From Ectocarpus siliculosus (taxonomy: Eukaryota > Sar > Phaeophyceae > Ectocarpales > Ectocarpaceae): a DNA stretch of 64,000 nucleotides. Location of the stretch: the NCBI GenBank assembly GCA_000310025.1, contig FN649730.1, positions 361,041 through 425,040 of the forward strand, in the 5' to 3' direction. The translations under genes were made by a program, and so were the position numbers. The notes beneath the pieces are model-generated. The model made no database searches, had not been told where the DNA came from, and saw only the letters and a program-made list of their open reading frames with translations. Each line of letters starts with the position of its first letter. Positions within the stretch are counted from its first letter, which is position 1. Shown here piece by piece: positions 49,201-60,650 of the stretch.

Positions 49201-52200
49201 CGATTTTAGCGACTGTTGTTTTGTGTTTGTTTGCGCCACACGGTCGAAAAAGGGAAGAAACAATTTTCATGTTGAAACCCACATTACTCTGCGCCCTGCC
49301 TGCGGTCGTCGATAGCTGCACATGACATGAAGAAAATCTGCGTCTTAACTCAACCATTCTTGGGTAGTTTCGGTTGACACCAAGCCAGAGTTGCACAGCA
49401 AAGCCTGTAGGCGGCCCACCATTCCTTCTGCGTTAGATGTAGCCCCTACAACACGACAGTATCGACACGAGAATTGGCCGCATCTCACGCTGCACATTGA
49501 ATGGACAGGGCCTGAAGCCGAACAACGTACATACTGTTGAGCCGATCACTCAAGTTTCAGCTTGTCGTCGAATCGGTCATGCGTCTAGCCCTCCTCCGTG
49601 GTTGTCGAGCTACATGGTCTTCAGACCCATGAACATATCAGCGTCTCCCTTCGGCTTACCGCTGTCCGACCATCAATCGCCTGTGGCTGCCTCAGGTGTT
49701 CGTGATGACCCAGGAGTGGACCCCGAACTACTACCACTTTACGGTGGAACATCTTCCGCGGATCACTTTGGGGCTAGATATCCTTCTCGAAAACCCAGAA
49801 ATCATGGTGAGTGCTGCGGAATGCCTTCCCCGTTTTTCACCACCTAGACTACATTTTCAGTTTTTTATGCATGCCATTTTGTTCAAGGTCGCTGGAAACA
49901 TGGCGAACAAACAGTCGCCGTTGCTAAAAAGGGCATTGCGGGGGATCGCAAGGAATCATGTAGCTCTTGGCACCCCGGGCCGTGTGCGATTACCAGTATC
50001 CTGGTGCATGTTGCGTGACGCGGAATGCAGGATCCCAAGTTGGGGAGCAGGAGGACGAATCATGTGGCTGTGTCTTGGTCTCAGTTCCTTTGTCATTACC
50101 CGATCTGATGAGGTTATCGCGAACGACGCCGGTGTGGCACATGCGTCTCACTGCCGTAGAGGGGGGGACGTAGCCTTCTTTTCTGGCAACGAGCAACTAG
50201 ACTTGCGCAGCTACCGCATGGCTGATCGGCTAGGGTTGCGTTTTCGAGGTCACAAGGGCGATCAGGATGGGAGAGGGAACATTCGAGTGCGGAGTCGGGG
50301 GTAAGAGCGAGTGGCGGGGCAGTTGCTCTTGTTGTGGAGCTGTCATCGTGTCATGCGACGTTGCCCGACTCCGCACAACTGTCGTCTTTCCGCGAGAAGG
50401 AAGGGGCGGTACCCGTGGCGAAGTACAGTAGAGCGCTTACTGCGCTAAGAGAAGTCGTCGCCGAGTCCGGGCGAGACCCCCCCAACACTATGCATCACAT
50501 GCGCTACGAATCGCGGGCGCTACGACTTTGGCATCCGGCGGGGACATTTCTGAGCGGGTAATTCAAAGAGAAGGAAAACGTTCTTCGGATGTATACAAGC
50601 AGTACGCTCAGAACAAAATGGGGGATTCGAGAAGGGTGTCGCAAAAGCTGACGAATGGGCGTAGGTCAAAAGAATGACACCCGGGGGAAGGCACGACATG
50701 GGGAACGAGGGGTCGACTGCGCGTAGGCAGTAGTCTGGCTGACTGCACGTGGGCAGTAAGTAGCCTGGAGTAGACCTCGCCTTGGGTGTAGTTAATGGTC
50801 GAGTACCATTTGGGGACTTGGTCACTCCAGACCCCTGCGTGCAATCGCAGTAGCCGGCTTCCCCCCGGCTGGATGTAGCAGATTTGCGAGCAGAGAGAGA
50901 GAGGGGACAGAGACAATTTTTGAGGGGGAATCAGGCGCGATGCTTGTGTGTGCTTCAGCGCGGGTTCCCACCCCTTCTCTCTTTCGATCCTTGGTGATAT
51001 AGAAACCGATAATGACCAAGCAACAAACGGCAAGGATACTCGAAACGCCAACGTTTGTCTTGGCTGGTCGTCAGCCGTGAAAACTGGTCGGAGCGCCATT
51101 CATCTGTTTTCCAGCAGCTCCGACTTGTCCAGAGCAGCTCTTGACGGCTTCACCGAAAAACCCGACAAAAACCAGCATCGATAGATATTTCTGCGCATGT
51201 TTGCCACAAGTTACAACACACACACGCTGCCCACGAGAACCCAACGTGAGGAGTCATGCACGTGTATCTTCCCTGAAAAGCAGCTCGACGAGCAATGTGG
51301 GATATCTGTTGGTACCGGTGCTGTTCCTGGCCCTTCGGTGCCTGTATTCCTACGCAAATTCCCTTGTCGTTGGCGATCTCGCCCTTCTTGAACTCCGCTG
51401 CCGCCCCTATTTGTTGCTCTGTTCTCGTCAGGTCATGACATATGTGTCTTCATTTTCTCTTCCATTACGCGCACTATTTGGCGAGAAACGGACAAACGCT
51501 AGACTAACCGCTGGTCCATGACATCAATCGTCACATACGGATGGCCTTTTTCTCTCCTCGTGCTGTTCTTGCGTGCCCGAACTAGACCTCGCTCGATTTC
51601 GGATGCCTATTCAACGAAACCTCGTTTCGGATGTAGCACCAATGAGACATATTTGACGTGATGCTATTGACAACGTGCTCCGCGTGTGTTCGAACAACTG
51701 CATGCAGATCTCAATGCATTTCTACCAGCCCGACCCACTACATGACGACATTTCGGCAGTGCAGGAAGTTCAAATGGAGATGCTTGAGATTCTGGGAATC
51801 AACAGAAAGCGCGTCGTCTTTGTCAATAAAGAGGTGGGGAAACAAGCACATGCTGTCAGTGATGGGTCTTAGTCGCTGTCGTTGTTTACCGCAGGGCATA
51901 TTCGTGCGTTCACTAGACTGTCTAGATGGACAGAACTCTCAACCAACAAGACATGTTGCGGTACAAAGAACGTCGGGTTAGGAATAGAAGGTTTGACATG
52001 CCATTAGACAGTTTCAGGCATCAATGGCTAATATCGGATCTACTACATCAGGCATGTGCCAAGGATACAATCGCGAGCTGGGTAAACATGAGCTTTGCGT
52101 AGTGGCCGTCGTGCCCGAAGGTTCGGGGGGAAACACCGAAAATTGGTCGGGACTCCGATAGATGATCGCTCCATCGAGCCACGTGTTTTTCGAACTTCGT

Positions 52201-55200
52201 TGACGGTACACCGTTGTGATCGTCTCAGGAGTTAAACGAGAGTCAGTTTACTCTTCTCAAGACTCGTAGCTATAGGGCAGGATTAATGGTGAAGTATCTG
52301 CCTTCGTCCTGCTGTTTCTTTAGGTTTGATATTACGGATGAACTTAATGCAGCGACCCTAGATATAAGTATTGGTACCACCGGGACTAGGGAGGCACCGC
52401 AGTAGAAGTTTCTTGTTTCAGCTCGTATGCAGGTGCTTTGAATGTTGAATCCGTCGCCTGTACCCTTGCGCACAGATTCCGCACGCCCCCCTCCCTGGCG
52501 TGGGGAGGTTGAAACGAAATTGGGTTGTGTATTGTGGTCCCGGTGAGACTTGCGCCTTGTCGTATCTTAAGCCGGTTAGCACAGGTAGTTTGAATTCGGC
52601 GCCTGGATATCAACGAAGCATGCACACCCCTCGCGTGTGCTGACACTGAATCGTTTCCATCTGTCCGCCGGTCAGCTGGACTGAGTGACGCTTACTCATT
52701 CACAATCAGCAACTCGTTTTGTACTACTCGATACCCGCTCGCTGCAACGCTAATCCGCTTTACCTCTCGGTCTCGTTTCCTTCCCATCCCAGATGCATGC
52801 AGAACTAGCGATTGTGCCGACTAGTACTAATTGCGGCGACCCCGACCTGCAGATGGTCAACATGCTCAGGAACAGATTCTTGCAGGTGGCGAGTAGTTAA
52901 TCGAATCAGTGGGGGCGGTTGGGGGCACGGGATTCTTGGTGATGTTCGTCGTGTTTCCGCCAGGAGTTGCCCTTGCTGTTTCTTTTCCAAATATTTCGTG
53001 TTTTTTTGTTTTTTTCGCAAAGATATCGATGCATGTTGGAGTCGTCCTGGTCGGGATGGGCTGGCATTGTCCCCTCACAATGAAGCAGAACTTATCCACG
53101 TCATCCGCGACTGCTGCACTGTCTTCGCAGGGCCTTTTCCCGACCACGAATGGCGTTCCTCCTGCGCCACCCCGCCCGGTGATTGTGCTCATTGTGCGCA
53201 ACGAACTTCGGGGCCTGATGAATAACGAAGAGGTACGTGTACGTGCAACGTACACGCGCACGTTTGTTGTTCACTAAGTAGTATTGACTTTCACAAGTAG
53301 TATTGACTGCCGTTGCGTTCCTATCGGATTTCACAAGTAGTATTGACTGCCGTTGCGTTCCTATCGGATGTTCGATGGACGGCGGCCATCTCTCAACCTC
53401 CGGTGAGGCTGATATCCTACACAACGGCGATGCGTATGGTGCACGCTAAGTCCGCCACATAGAAATACTGGCCGTGATAGACAGCGAAAGGCCACTGGGT
53501 TAAGAGAGAAGGAAAAGCACAAAGAGAATGGACCCTACAGAAATATATGTACGTGGCTAGCCCGCTCACAGAGGGTCCACGGGGGAAGTCTCCTAGAACG
53601 TCGAGTGATCTCGAAGGACAGTTGGGTTGTACGGACGAGGTTCTCCGATGCGCAACATCGATTAGTTGTCTTTGCTTGCATGGTTTTTAGTCGTGCATCA
53701 TCAGGCAGTGCACGACAGATGGGCAGTGAGTAGAATACTGTAGTACAGACTCACGAAATTATAAGCGTACAGGGTTGGATGGGGTGTAGCCCGTAGTCAT
53801 AGTACCCAACGCATCCCATGCCGTTGGTATATGTTTTCATATCGCGATCCGACGTCGGCGAAAATAGCGGAGTTTCTTTTTCTCGCTTGGTTGACTTATA
53901 CTGGCTAGTCATGTCCTGTCCGATGCAATACCAACAACTGACAATAATTCGAAAAATAGGTGAAAGAGGCCCTGGAGAGAAATTTTCCAAGCTTCGACGT
54001 GGTGGAGTTCTTCGGCGCAGGTTCCGTCCGTGACCAGCTCGAGACCTTCGCAACCGCGGCCATGATCATTGCTCCCCACGGGGCCGGGCTTGCCAACATG
54101 ATAGTCGCGCCCCTGCACACTCCGGTGCTGGAGATAGGGACGTTAGCGTGCCCCCCCTGCTTCTTGAGGCTCGCGTTGAAGGTACGGATTGGCCATAGGG
54201 ATATGTTTTTTTTTTTTTTTCACTTCAAATCAGCGCTCACAGCACTAGTGCCGTTTACTCCAACCCGTGGTCACACAGAAGAGCCCCTCTCTACCCTCCC
54301 CTCCTGCGGTACTTTGCCTTCGATTTTTAATGCGAGAAGAGTTCAGCACTCTCTTCCCTCTGTGTACACACGAACTAGCGCTATCCACTAGGCCAGAAGC
54401 GGAAGTGAGAGAAAAACTCACTTTGCAAGAAAAGCTCGCTTACGCCGGGATGCGAACCCCTGACCTGACCTCTAGAAGGTTACGAGGCTACCAACTAGAC
54501 CACCGGGGCGACCGGTCCATATGTTGTGCGATATTGAATAAATTGCCGGGAAAAGAGTGGGGAATACTTATCCCCAACTGCTTGTTCCTTCGCTGACGTT
54601 AGCGTGCTGTACGAACAAGTACTAGCGTCCAAAATAGTGCTTGCTGTCGATGTGCCGGCGGTGTTGAGTGCGCTGCCGGGCGGCAGGTCATCCGTGCAGT
54701 GTACGAGATTTACTGAACGTATAGCAGAGAGCGCGTAGCCTATCCGAAACGATTTGTGGTTATTTCCGAGTAATTGGTTGCTTCGTAGGTCTTCATAGTT
54801 GTGATAAGACAGTTGCTTCTTTGGCCGACGTTAGACAATGAATCACTCACCAGTTCGTTGCCTGCGGTGTTGGCTGACCACCAATTGCCGATCTGGACCA
54901 CCTTGTTTATGCCGCACCGACCGAACAACGTTTCCCGCAACCAACCATGACCGAAAAATAGCTCCACCACATCTACGCGAGACATCCCGGGGGCGAGTGG
55001 TCACAGACGTGCCATGCATGGTTCCGGCCAGACGTCGATGAAATCGTCGAACTAGCAAGGTGAGCGAAACCTTGCCTGACGTTTCGTATACTTCTAATGG
55101 TGTTTGTGTTCGTGTTATTGTTGTGGCAGCGTATTATTATTTTGTCACATAAGAGTCCCTAGGCGTCTCCCGATGGCTGGCCGGTAAAAATGGCTGCAAC

Positions 55201-55682
55201 TAACATGTTTCGCATTGAGTGACGACATGTCGTTAAGTCGTATATTCCGAGTGTTGGGATGGCTAAGCTGGGGTTTGCCAGCCGTGCCCAAGGCAGCTCT
55301 TCGCTGAACCGAGTAGTGGTCGGAATTATCTGTAGACGAAAGTACTCGAAATGGGTGGCTTCAAGGTGAGTGGCATGCGTGGGAAATAGTCAGCAAGTGG
55401 GGTGTCACGATCAGTAGTTCGTGCTCACCTGCATGGGGGAATATTTCAAATATTGTTTCGGCAGAACGTCACTGAGCATACACAGTCTGGTCTACCCACA
55501 CTTGCAATTTCCCCCCCCCCCCCCCCCCTCTCACCTAACGCTAGTCTTTCCATGGATTTTTCGAAACCGTTGCTTTCTTGATGCATCCGAATGTTTGCAG
55601 GGATCTCCTCGAGGCAAAACGCCAGGTAGGGAATGCCCTGGGGCTCCCTGAAGTAGCAGAAGCCCATCAAGAACAACCGTAA
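44928..55682 (+). CDS. GT61-family glycosyltransferase, gene C (13 exons)
   Basis: Proposed exons: 44928-44987, 45440-46021, 46278-46462, 47303-47431, 48060-48201, 48817-48924, 49696-49806, 51708-51833, 52793-52885, 53131-53232, 53960-54181, 54962-55059, 55601-55682 (TAA). They total 2040 nt (679 codons), with the same phases as gene B. Exons 3, 4, 5, 7 and 9 appear identical to gene B. Exon 6 differs at eight of 36 codons, seven of them changing the amino acid. The GT61 motifs NYYHFTVEHLPRI and APHGAGLAN are intact. The exon 5 donor is GTTGGG, as in B. Intron 11 carries a SINE insertion. Exon 12 changes two residues near its end. No stop or frameshift was found, so the gene is potentially functional. 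Role as for gene A; acceptor substrate unknown. Confidence 0.82.
46221..46264 (+). repeat. (CT)n microsatellite before exon 3 of gene C
   Basis: About 22 CT units, in the same position and of nearly the same length as in gene B, directly upstream of the CTGCAG acceptor at 46277. Confidence 0.95.
48302..48369 (+). repeat. 34-bp tandem duplication, only in gene C
   Basis: Two copies starting AATATCGACGGCGTG lie in intron 5. Gene B has one copy (about 25332-25365). Confidence 0.85.
53290..53369 (+). repeat. ~40-bp tandem duplication, only in gene C
   Basis: A unit starting TTTCACAAGTAGTATTGAC is repeated just after exon 10. Gene B has a single related segment near 30318-30350. Confidence 0.8.
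54208..54518 (-). mobile_element. Dimeric tRNA-derived SINE in gene C intron 11
   Basis: On the minus strand it begins with a tRNA-like head (54443-54513) with A box TGGTCTAGTTGG and B box GGTTCGCATCC. A second tRNA-like segment follows (A box TGGCCTAGTGGATAGCGC near 54378-54394). It ends in poly(A), seen as poly(T) on the + strand at about 54208-54220. The direct repeat ATATGTT flanks it (54201-54207 and 54519-54525). The same intron in gene B has a single ATATGTT and no insertion, so the SINE arrived after the duplication. Transcription would be by RNA polymerase III. Confidence 0.9.
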
Positions 55683-55729
55683 TTTTCACGGTCCACCTCC
55701 GCCCGGCTTTACTGTTTCTGGGAATCCTC

Positions 55730-56624
55730 TCAGCTACCGGGGAGTGATGTTAGACTTCCTATCGTCCGCACGGTCGCGCGTCCTGCACAGCCGGGACGGA
55801 ATGCCTCAAATGTGTGCCAAGGCACCGGGACCGGGCAGGGGGGCTTTTTGCCCACTTCGGCCGATCCAGATATGCTCTTTTGAGTGCGTAGGACGAGGTC
55901 ATCTCCGTAATCCTTCGGCGAAAATTCATCGCCCTCGTGCATGGCGATGTACACCTCCCTCTGAGGACGAAATTCAAAATTGTATATTTTTTCAAATATT
56001 GCCTGTGTACATGCTTGTAGTTGACCTATATTGTTTTTCGATTCATCATGATGCTTTGGGCTTTGTGTGTGGTCGTTCATGCGTGTTTGATTTCCTTGAT
56101 TATGTTGTATAGCCCGCGCTAAGCCTCTGACCAAAATCAAGCCAATAAACACGTTAGTTCCAAGGTCCTTTGGCAGTGCATGTGTTGTGTTTTTTTGTGA
56201 GCGTCACCCGTGATGCTCACCTGGTAAAGTAACCGGCGTCTTCTTCCTGCACGAATATCGCGAAAGTGCCTTCTAGGCCTCGGGCGATGTGTGCATCTGT
56301 AGGTGTCATGGACCAGGCTAGGGGGCCGACCAATGAAAATACGAACACGCTTTCCATCATCGGGGTCCCCCGACAGAGGGGGTTCTGCCAAATGTTCCCA
56401 GATAAATCTTGGCCTGCTGATGACCCATGTTTGTTTGGATCAAATTGCTTTTGCGGGTTGTTCAATGGCAGCAGTTTCGATGGTGTGTTGGACTCCTGCC
56501 CCCTTCGGGATATTCCCTTGTCTCTTTCATTTTCTAGTAGTGTGCTGGCGCTTCCGTTGTTACTGAGCACGTGACACGGGCCAGATTTGCTCAGGTGATT
56601 CCATCTGACGTAAGAAACTAACAA
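55730..56624 (-). CDS. Unknown convergent gene, copy C (2 exons seen)
   Basis: The upstream exon covers about 56221-56624, with donor CCAG|GTGAGC at 56221/56220, and includes ESVFVFSLVGPLAWSM. The downstream exon covers about 55730-55958 and includes EVYIAMHEGDEFSPKDYGDD. The acceptor region has two extra bases compared with copy B (CTCAGAG against CTCAG), so the acceptor must shift by two bases to keep frame. The stop lies about 50 bp from the stop of GT61 gene C, on the opposite strand. Family unknown. The 5' end is not determined. Confidence 0.45.
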
Positions 56625-56756
56625 TAGTCGTGGTTTGTTGCAATTTAGTGCTTTTCACTCAGACCCTAACCCTTGGGGTATGGCAGGCCCAAGACCGTGT
56701 GCACCTCGTCGTGTTCCTGATGATGCGTTTATCGCGCCATTGTCCACCTGGATCTT

Positions 56757-57150
56757 GTGGTAATATCGGATTTGAGACGAATCCAGATTTCGGAACGAAA
56801 TCGGGAAGAGTCAGATATCCCATCATTTTGGGTTCAGAAAGGGGACTGAACAAGAAGACTGAACATGTTGGAATGTGACTCTACCTTGTTCAGTCCCCTT
56901 TCTCTCTCCCGAAATACGCCGGAGCAGAGGAGAAAGAAGAAATATTTGAGACGCCCTACGAATACTGTTTCTATTCATGAACTTGCTGATCATTCAAACG
57001 CTTCGGGTCTGGGCATATTGCGATCTGTATGCCCAGCCCGAAGAGTTACTTCACGGCGAGGCCCTCCTGTCAGTGCAGGAGGCCTCACCCAACCCAATCC
57101 AAAACTTACATTGAATGATCTAGGTAAGGGACAAGAATACAACAGTAAAT
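56757..57150. repeat. Hairpin-rich block absent from copy 1
   Basis: Copy 1 passes directly from ATCTTGTG to TTTCTTCTCTAAA at this place, while copy 2 has about 395 extra bases. They contain three successive inverted repeats. The first has perfect 18-bp arms (56837-56854 and 56885-56902, GAAAGGGGACTGAACAAG). The second, at 57001-57043, has arms CTTCGGGTCTGGGCAT and ATGCCCAGCCCGAAG. The third is at 57058-57086 with arms GAGGCCCTCCTG and CAGGAGGCCTC. No clean target duplication was identified. Confidence 0.75.
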
Positions 57151-57638
57151 ATATGTTTCTTCTCTAAATGCATGAATCCTGTTTGCAATGCTATCCACGT
57201 TACTGCTTATTTCAATATGTTGGCATGGATTGTTCAGTGTAGCCATGCATATGAGGCGAGCGTACCGCGTTTGTTTCACGTCATTCTGAGTAAGGACTGG
57301 TTGTTAGGAATGCTTGCGGGAATGACGGCCGAGCCCTCTCGTTAAGAAATGCAGGCATGCAAATCCCTTGTTTGTCTTAGGACGGATCTCTGAGATCGGG
57401 AGGCAAGGCCGTAGCGTAGATAGAACCTACGAGCGAGTGCTGGTCTCGTTGAATGACGAGCAAGTGCCCTTATGTTGGCTTTCGAGTTTGGGCCATGGGG
57501 CCTACTTCATCTTTTGCGCTTTTGCGCGCCACGTTTGTTTGTTGTCGACGAAATGGTGGCGTTCATTTTCTTTTTCGGGAATGCATTTTCCTTTCCGTTG
57601 GGATTTCCCAGTTAGCCACCCAAACCCTTGTTTTTTCC

Positions 57639-57708
57639 TGTTGTATTATTGCTCGTGGCCTAGGATCATTTAATCTAAGTATTGGATTTTGGATGCGGCC
57701 TCCAGCTC
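57639..57708 (+). repeat. 70-bp direct repeat, unit 1
   Basis: It is identical by eye to 57987-58056, from TGTTGTATTATTGCTCG to GGCCTCCAGCTC. The 278 bp between the copies hold two further hairpins (57734-57762, arms TGCCGCGCC / GGCGCGGCA; and GAGGCTTTGAGCCTC near 57783). Confidence 0.9.
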
Positions 57709-57986
57709 TGAGGCCGGCGGTCCCACGGATGCACTGCCGCGCCGACTGCAGTTGGCGCGGCAATGAATCTGTAAATGATCCTGAGGCTTTGAGCCTCAAT
57801 ACAACATTAGCTGCAGGGTGGGTGGGGTGGTCGCGAAATTTTTTCTTTTCTACCCTGTGTTCTCGCGTATTCACGGTAGGGAGAAAGACAATGATCGGCT
57901 GTATGCAAATTTCAACATGCTACCGGGACAGACGCCTACATCCATTTTCGTGCCGAATTTGAATTCGTTTGCAGACCCGATTTTAC

Positions 57987-58056
57987 TGTTGTATTATTGC
58001 TCGTGGCCTAGGATCATTTAATCTAAGTATTGGATTTTGGATGCGGCCTCCAGCTC
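57987..58056 (+). repeat. 70-bp direct repeat, unit 2
   Basis: Second copy of the unit at 57639-57708. Confidence 0.9.
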
Positions 58057-59711
58057 CGGCCTGTGGTCCCACCCATACTTTCCTTGTCCCGTCTTCTTCG
58101 CGACCACTGACCTGGAGCGTGGTTGAGCCACCCAAACTTTCGTATATTCAGCTATGGGATTAAACCGGCGTACGGGGGGGGCATACGCTGCAAAGGCGGC
58201 TCCCAATGCCAGAGACAACAACTCCTCGTGGAAAGCCGTATAGTTCGCCGCCCCCCCGCCGTGTGAAGGACGGCCCAATGTTGTGTAGTTCTTCACCACC
58301 ATCGGTTCCGGTCTCTAACCCCCATCGGCACATCTCCTTTCGCGCTAAGCCGGGCTTGGATCTGGTCAAAGCCCTCCTTGCCCTGAAATGTTGCATGGAA
58401 AAAGAGGGCTGGTCGGCAGGCCACAGTTGCGCCGAAGAGCCACCGTATCCTGGGCCGCAGCGCTTCAAGATCCACTGCTATCATCATCGAGCACCGCAGA
58501 CGCATGCTGGCGGAGGATAAGCTCCACGACACAGCTTGGCCCGCGTGGATGTAGCCCGCTATGGCTCTGACTGCACCAATGTCCCTAGCGGTGATCCGGA
58601 CTAACAGCTGCAGTGCTGGTGGTGAATGTGAGGCTCGTGTTCACCGTCGGACTGGCACCAAAGGTTCTGAGCCCCGACGTAGAGTTAAAGTCGTCCCCTC
58701 TGCCAAGTTGCTCGTTACACGCCGTGTTCAACTTACAGAAAGAGTCCTTGGAGAGCGACACGGCGGCAGATTGTTTTGCCCACGTGGAGCCGGAAGAACA
58801 AAACAGGCAACCGGGCGACCCCACTTCCACGCACGTGACATAATGCTCCGATCTTGTCACCTTCCCCGGAGAATCGACCAAGTAATCAACCTACCGCCTT
58901 GTTCCGGGAGGCGTGAATCCAACCGATGCCGTTCAAGCAAAGCGCGCATCCGACCACATCAGTGACGACGACAACGGTGTTTTGCTCCCCGCGGTTGGGG
59001 GATGTCCTCTGGCAATCCTCAACACAAGTTCGTCCGTGTGCGCCCGAATGATGTTAGACGCCCTTTCGACCGCAGGCGCTAATATATGCACGGACGGGGG
59101 CCACCCCGCCAACAGGTGCACTCTGCACCAACACGGGAAACCCGCCTACCGGCGGGTAACCATCTACCGACATAAGTGTATGGGTCAAGAGGAACATGAC
59201 TTCTGACTTCGCGCGCAATCATCGCCCAGTCAGGATATCGCCAACGCTTGAGGATGCCCAAGCCAAACAACACTCCGACCTCTGCCATGTGCGCGACCTC
59301 GACGGAGCGGGCTGTCGCTAGTTGTACACAGGGGAAAACCTGCAAATTGTGCATGGTGAATTGTGCATGGTGAATTGTGCATGGTGCGGTTCGTCGCCAC
59401 CCGCAATTGAAGGAGTCTACTACCGACTGGATGCCGGCGTCGAACAGGACTCGGTGCGTCGGAGATGATTCGGGAGTGGTTGGCGGTTCAAAGACGGCGC
59501 ATACACCGGCGAGCCATGTCTGCATGCGGTGACGGTTCGAGCATCCGCGGTGCTCCCTTTGCTGGCATCGTGCCGCCCAGGCCAGTCTTTCGATGTGGCG
59601 ACTGGGGCGAGGCAGGTCGGGCGTACTGTGTACACAGTGCATGTATACCCGAGATATCATGATCACCAACGAGTTTCAGATGAGCAGGTTTCGGGGCAAA
59701 TAAATGCCGAA
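58057..59711. other. Unassigned, several open frames on both strands
   Basis: GC-rich sequence with overlapping open frames: minus strand 58293-58532, 58585-58881 and 59079-59669; plus strand 58206-58520 and 58561-58965. None contains a motif I recognise, and no paralogous copy is present to test which frame is conserved. A short triplication GTGCATGGTGAATT occurs near 59348-59385. This may be a decayed gene or retroelement. Confidence 0.3.
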
Positions 59712-60650
59712 ACGATGCAACTATCCAGACTGGAGCAAAAAAACCATGCCCAGGAAAAGACACGCGCAACGCAGCGCCGGGCCCACTACTACCTACGACG
59801 ACGGAGTCGTTGTTCCTACGTGAGGGAGTAGGCCGCACTGCTATTGCGGGTGCGCCTGTGCAGTGTGCGTCAATCGATGGGAAAGGATCGGAACCTTCGC
59901 CCGATTTATGTATTTCCGAGCATCGGGTGCTAAGGCAATCGTCGGTACGATGCAACTATCCAGGCTGGGAGCCGAGAAAACATGGCACAGCACAGACACT
60001 CGTAACGCAGCGCCGGGCCCACTACTATATGCAACAATGGAGCTGTTGTTCCTACGTGAGGGAGTAGGCCGCACTGCTATTGCGGGTGCGCCTGTGCAGT
60101 GTGCGTTAATCGATGGGAAAGGTTCGGAACCTTCGCCCGATGCATGTATTTCCGAGCATCGGGTGCTAAGGCAATCGTCGGTACGATGCAACTATCCAGG
60201 CTGGGAGCCGAGAAAACATGGCACAGCACAGACACTCGCAACGCAGCGCCGGGCCCACTACTACTTGCAACAATGGAGCTATTGTTCCTAGGTGAGGGAG
60301 TAGGCCGCACTGCTATTGCGGGTGCGCCTGTGCAGTGTGCGTTAATCGATGGGAAAGATTCGTTACCCGCGCCCGATTTATGTATTTCCGGGCATCGGAT
60401 GCTAAGGCAATCGTCGGTACGATGCAACTATCCAGGCTGGGAGCCGAGGAAACATGGCACAGCACAGACACTCGCAACGCAGCGCCGGGCCCACTACTAC
60501 CTATGACAAACGGAGCTGTTGTTCTTACGTGAGGGAGTAGACCGCACTGCTGCTGCGTGTGCGCTTGTGCAGTGTGCGTCAATCGATGCGAAAAGTCGGG
60601 AAACCCGCGCCCGATGTACATAGAACTGCCGAGCATCGGGTGTTAAGGCA
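59712..60650. repeat. 236-bp satellite, about four units
   Basis: ACGATGCAACTATCCAG recurs at 59712, 59947, 60183 and 60419, giving a period of 235-236 bp. Central units are nearly identical and the outer ones more diverged. Open frames exist only because the sequence repeats. No gene is inferred. Confidence 0.92.

Larger units (their letters stand above)
35387..57585. repeat. Segmental duplication, copy 2 (contains gene C)
   Basis: This is the counterpart of 18250-34265. Its left block (35387-35833) is separated from the remainder (from 42121) by the 6.29-kb transposon stack. The remainder continues to about 57585, with a copy-specific block at 56757-57150 and a SINE at 54208-54518. Removing these insertions leaves a length close to that of copy 1. 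Confidence 0.88.

Noticed and set aside
59488-60636. Series of similar 100-140 codon ORFs
   Set aside because: They arise from the 236-bp satellite, which is not expected to encode protein. All units repeat the same accidental frame.
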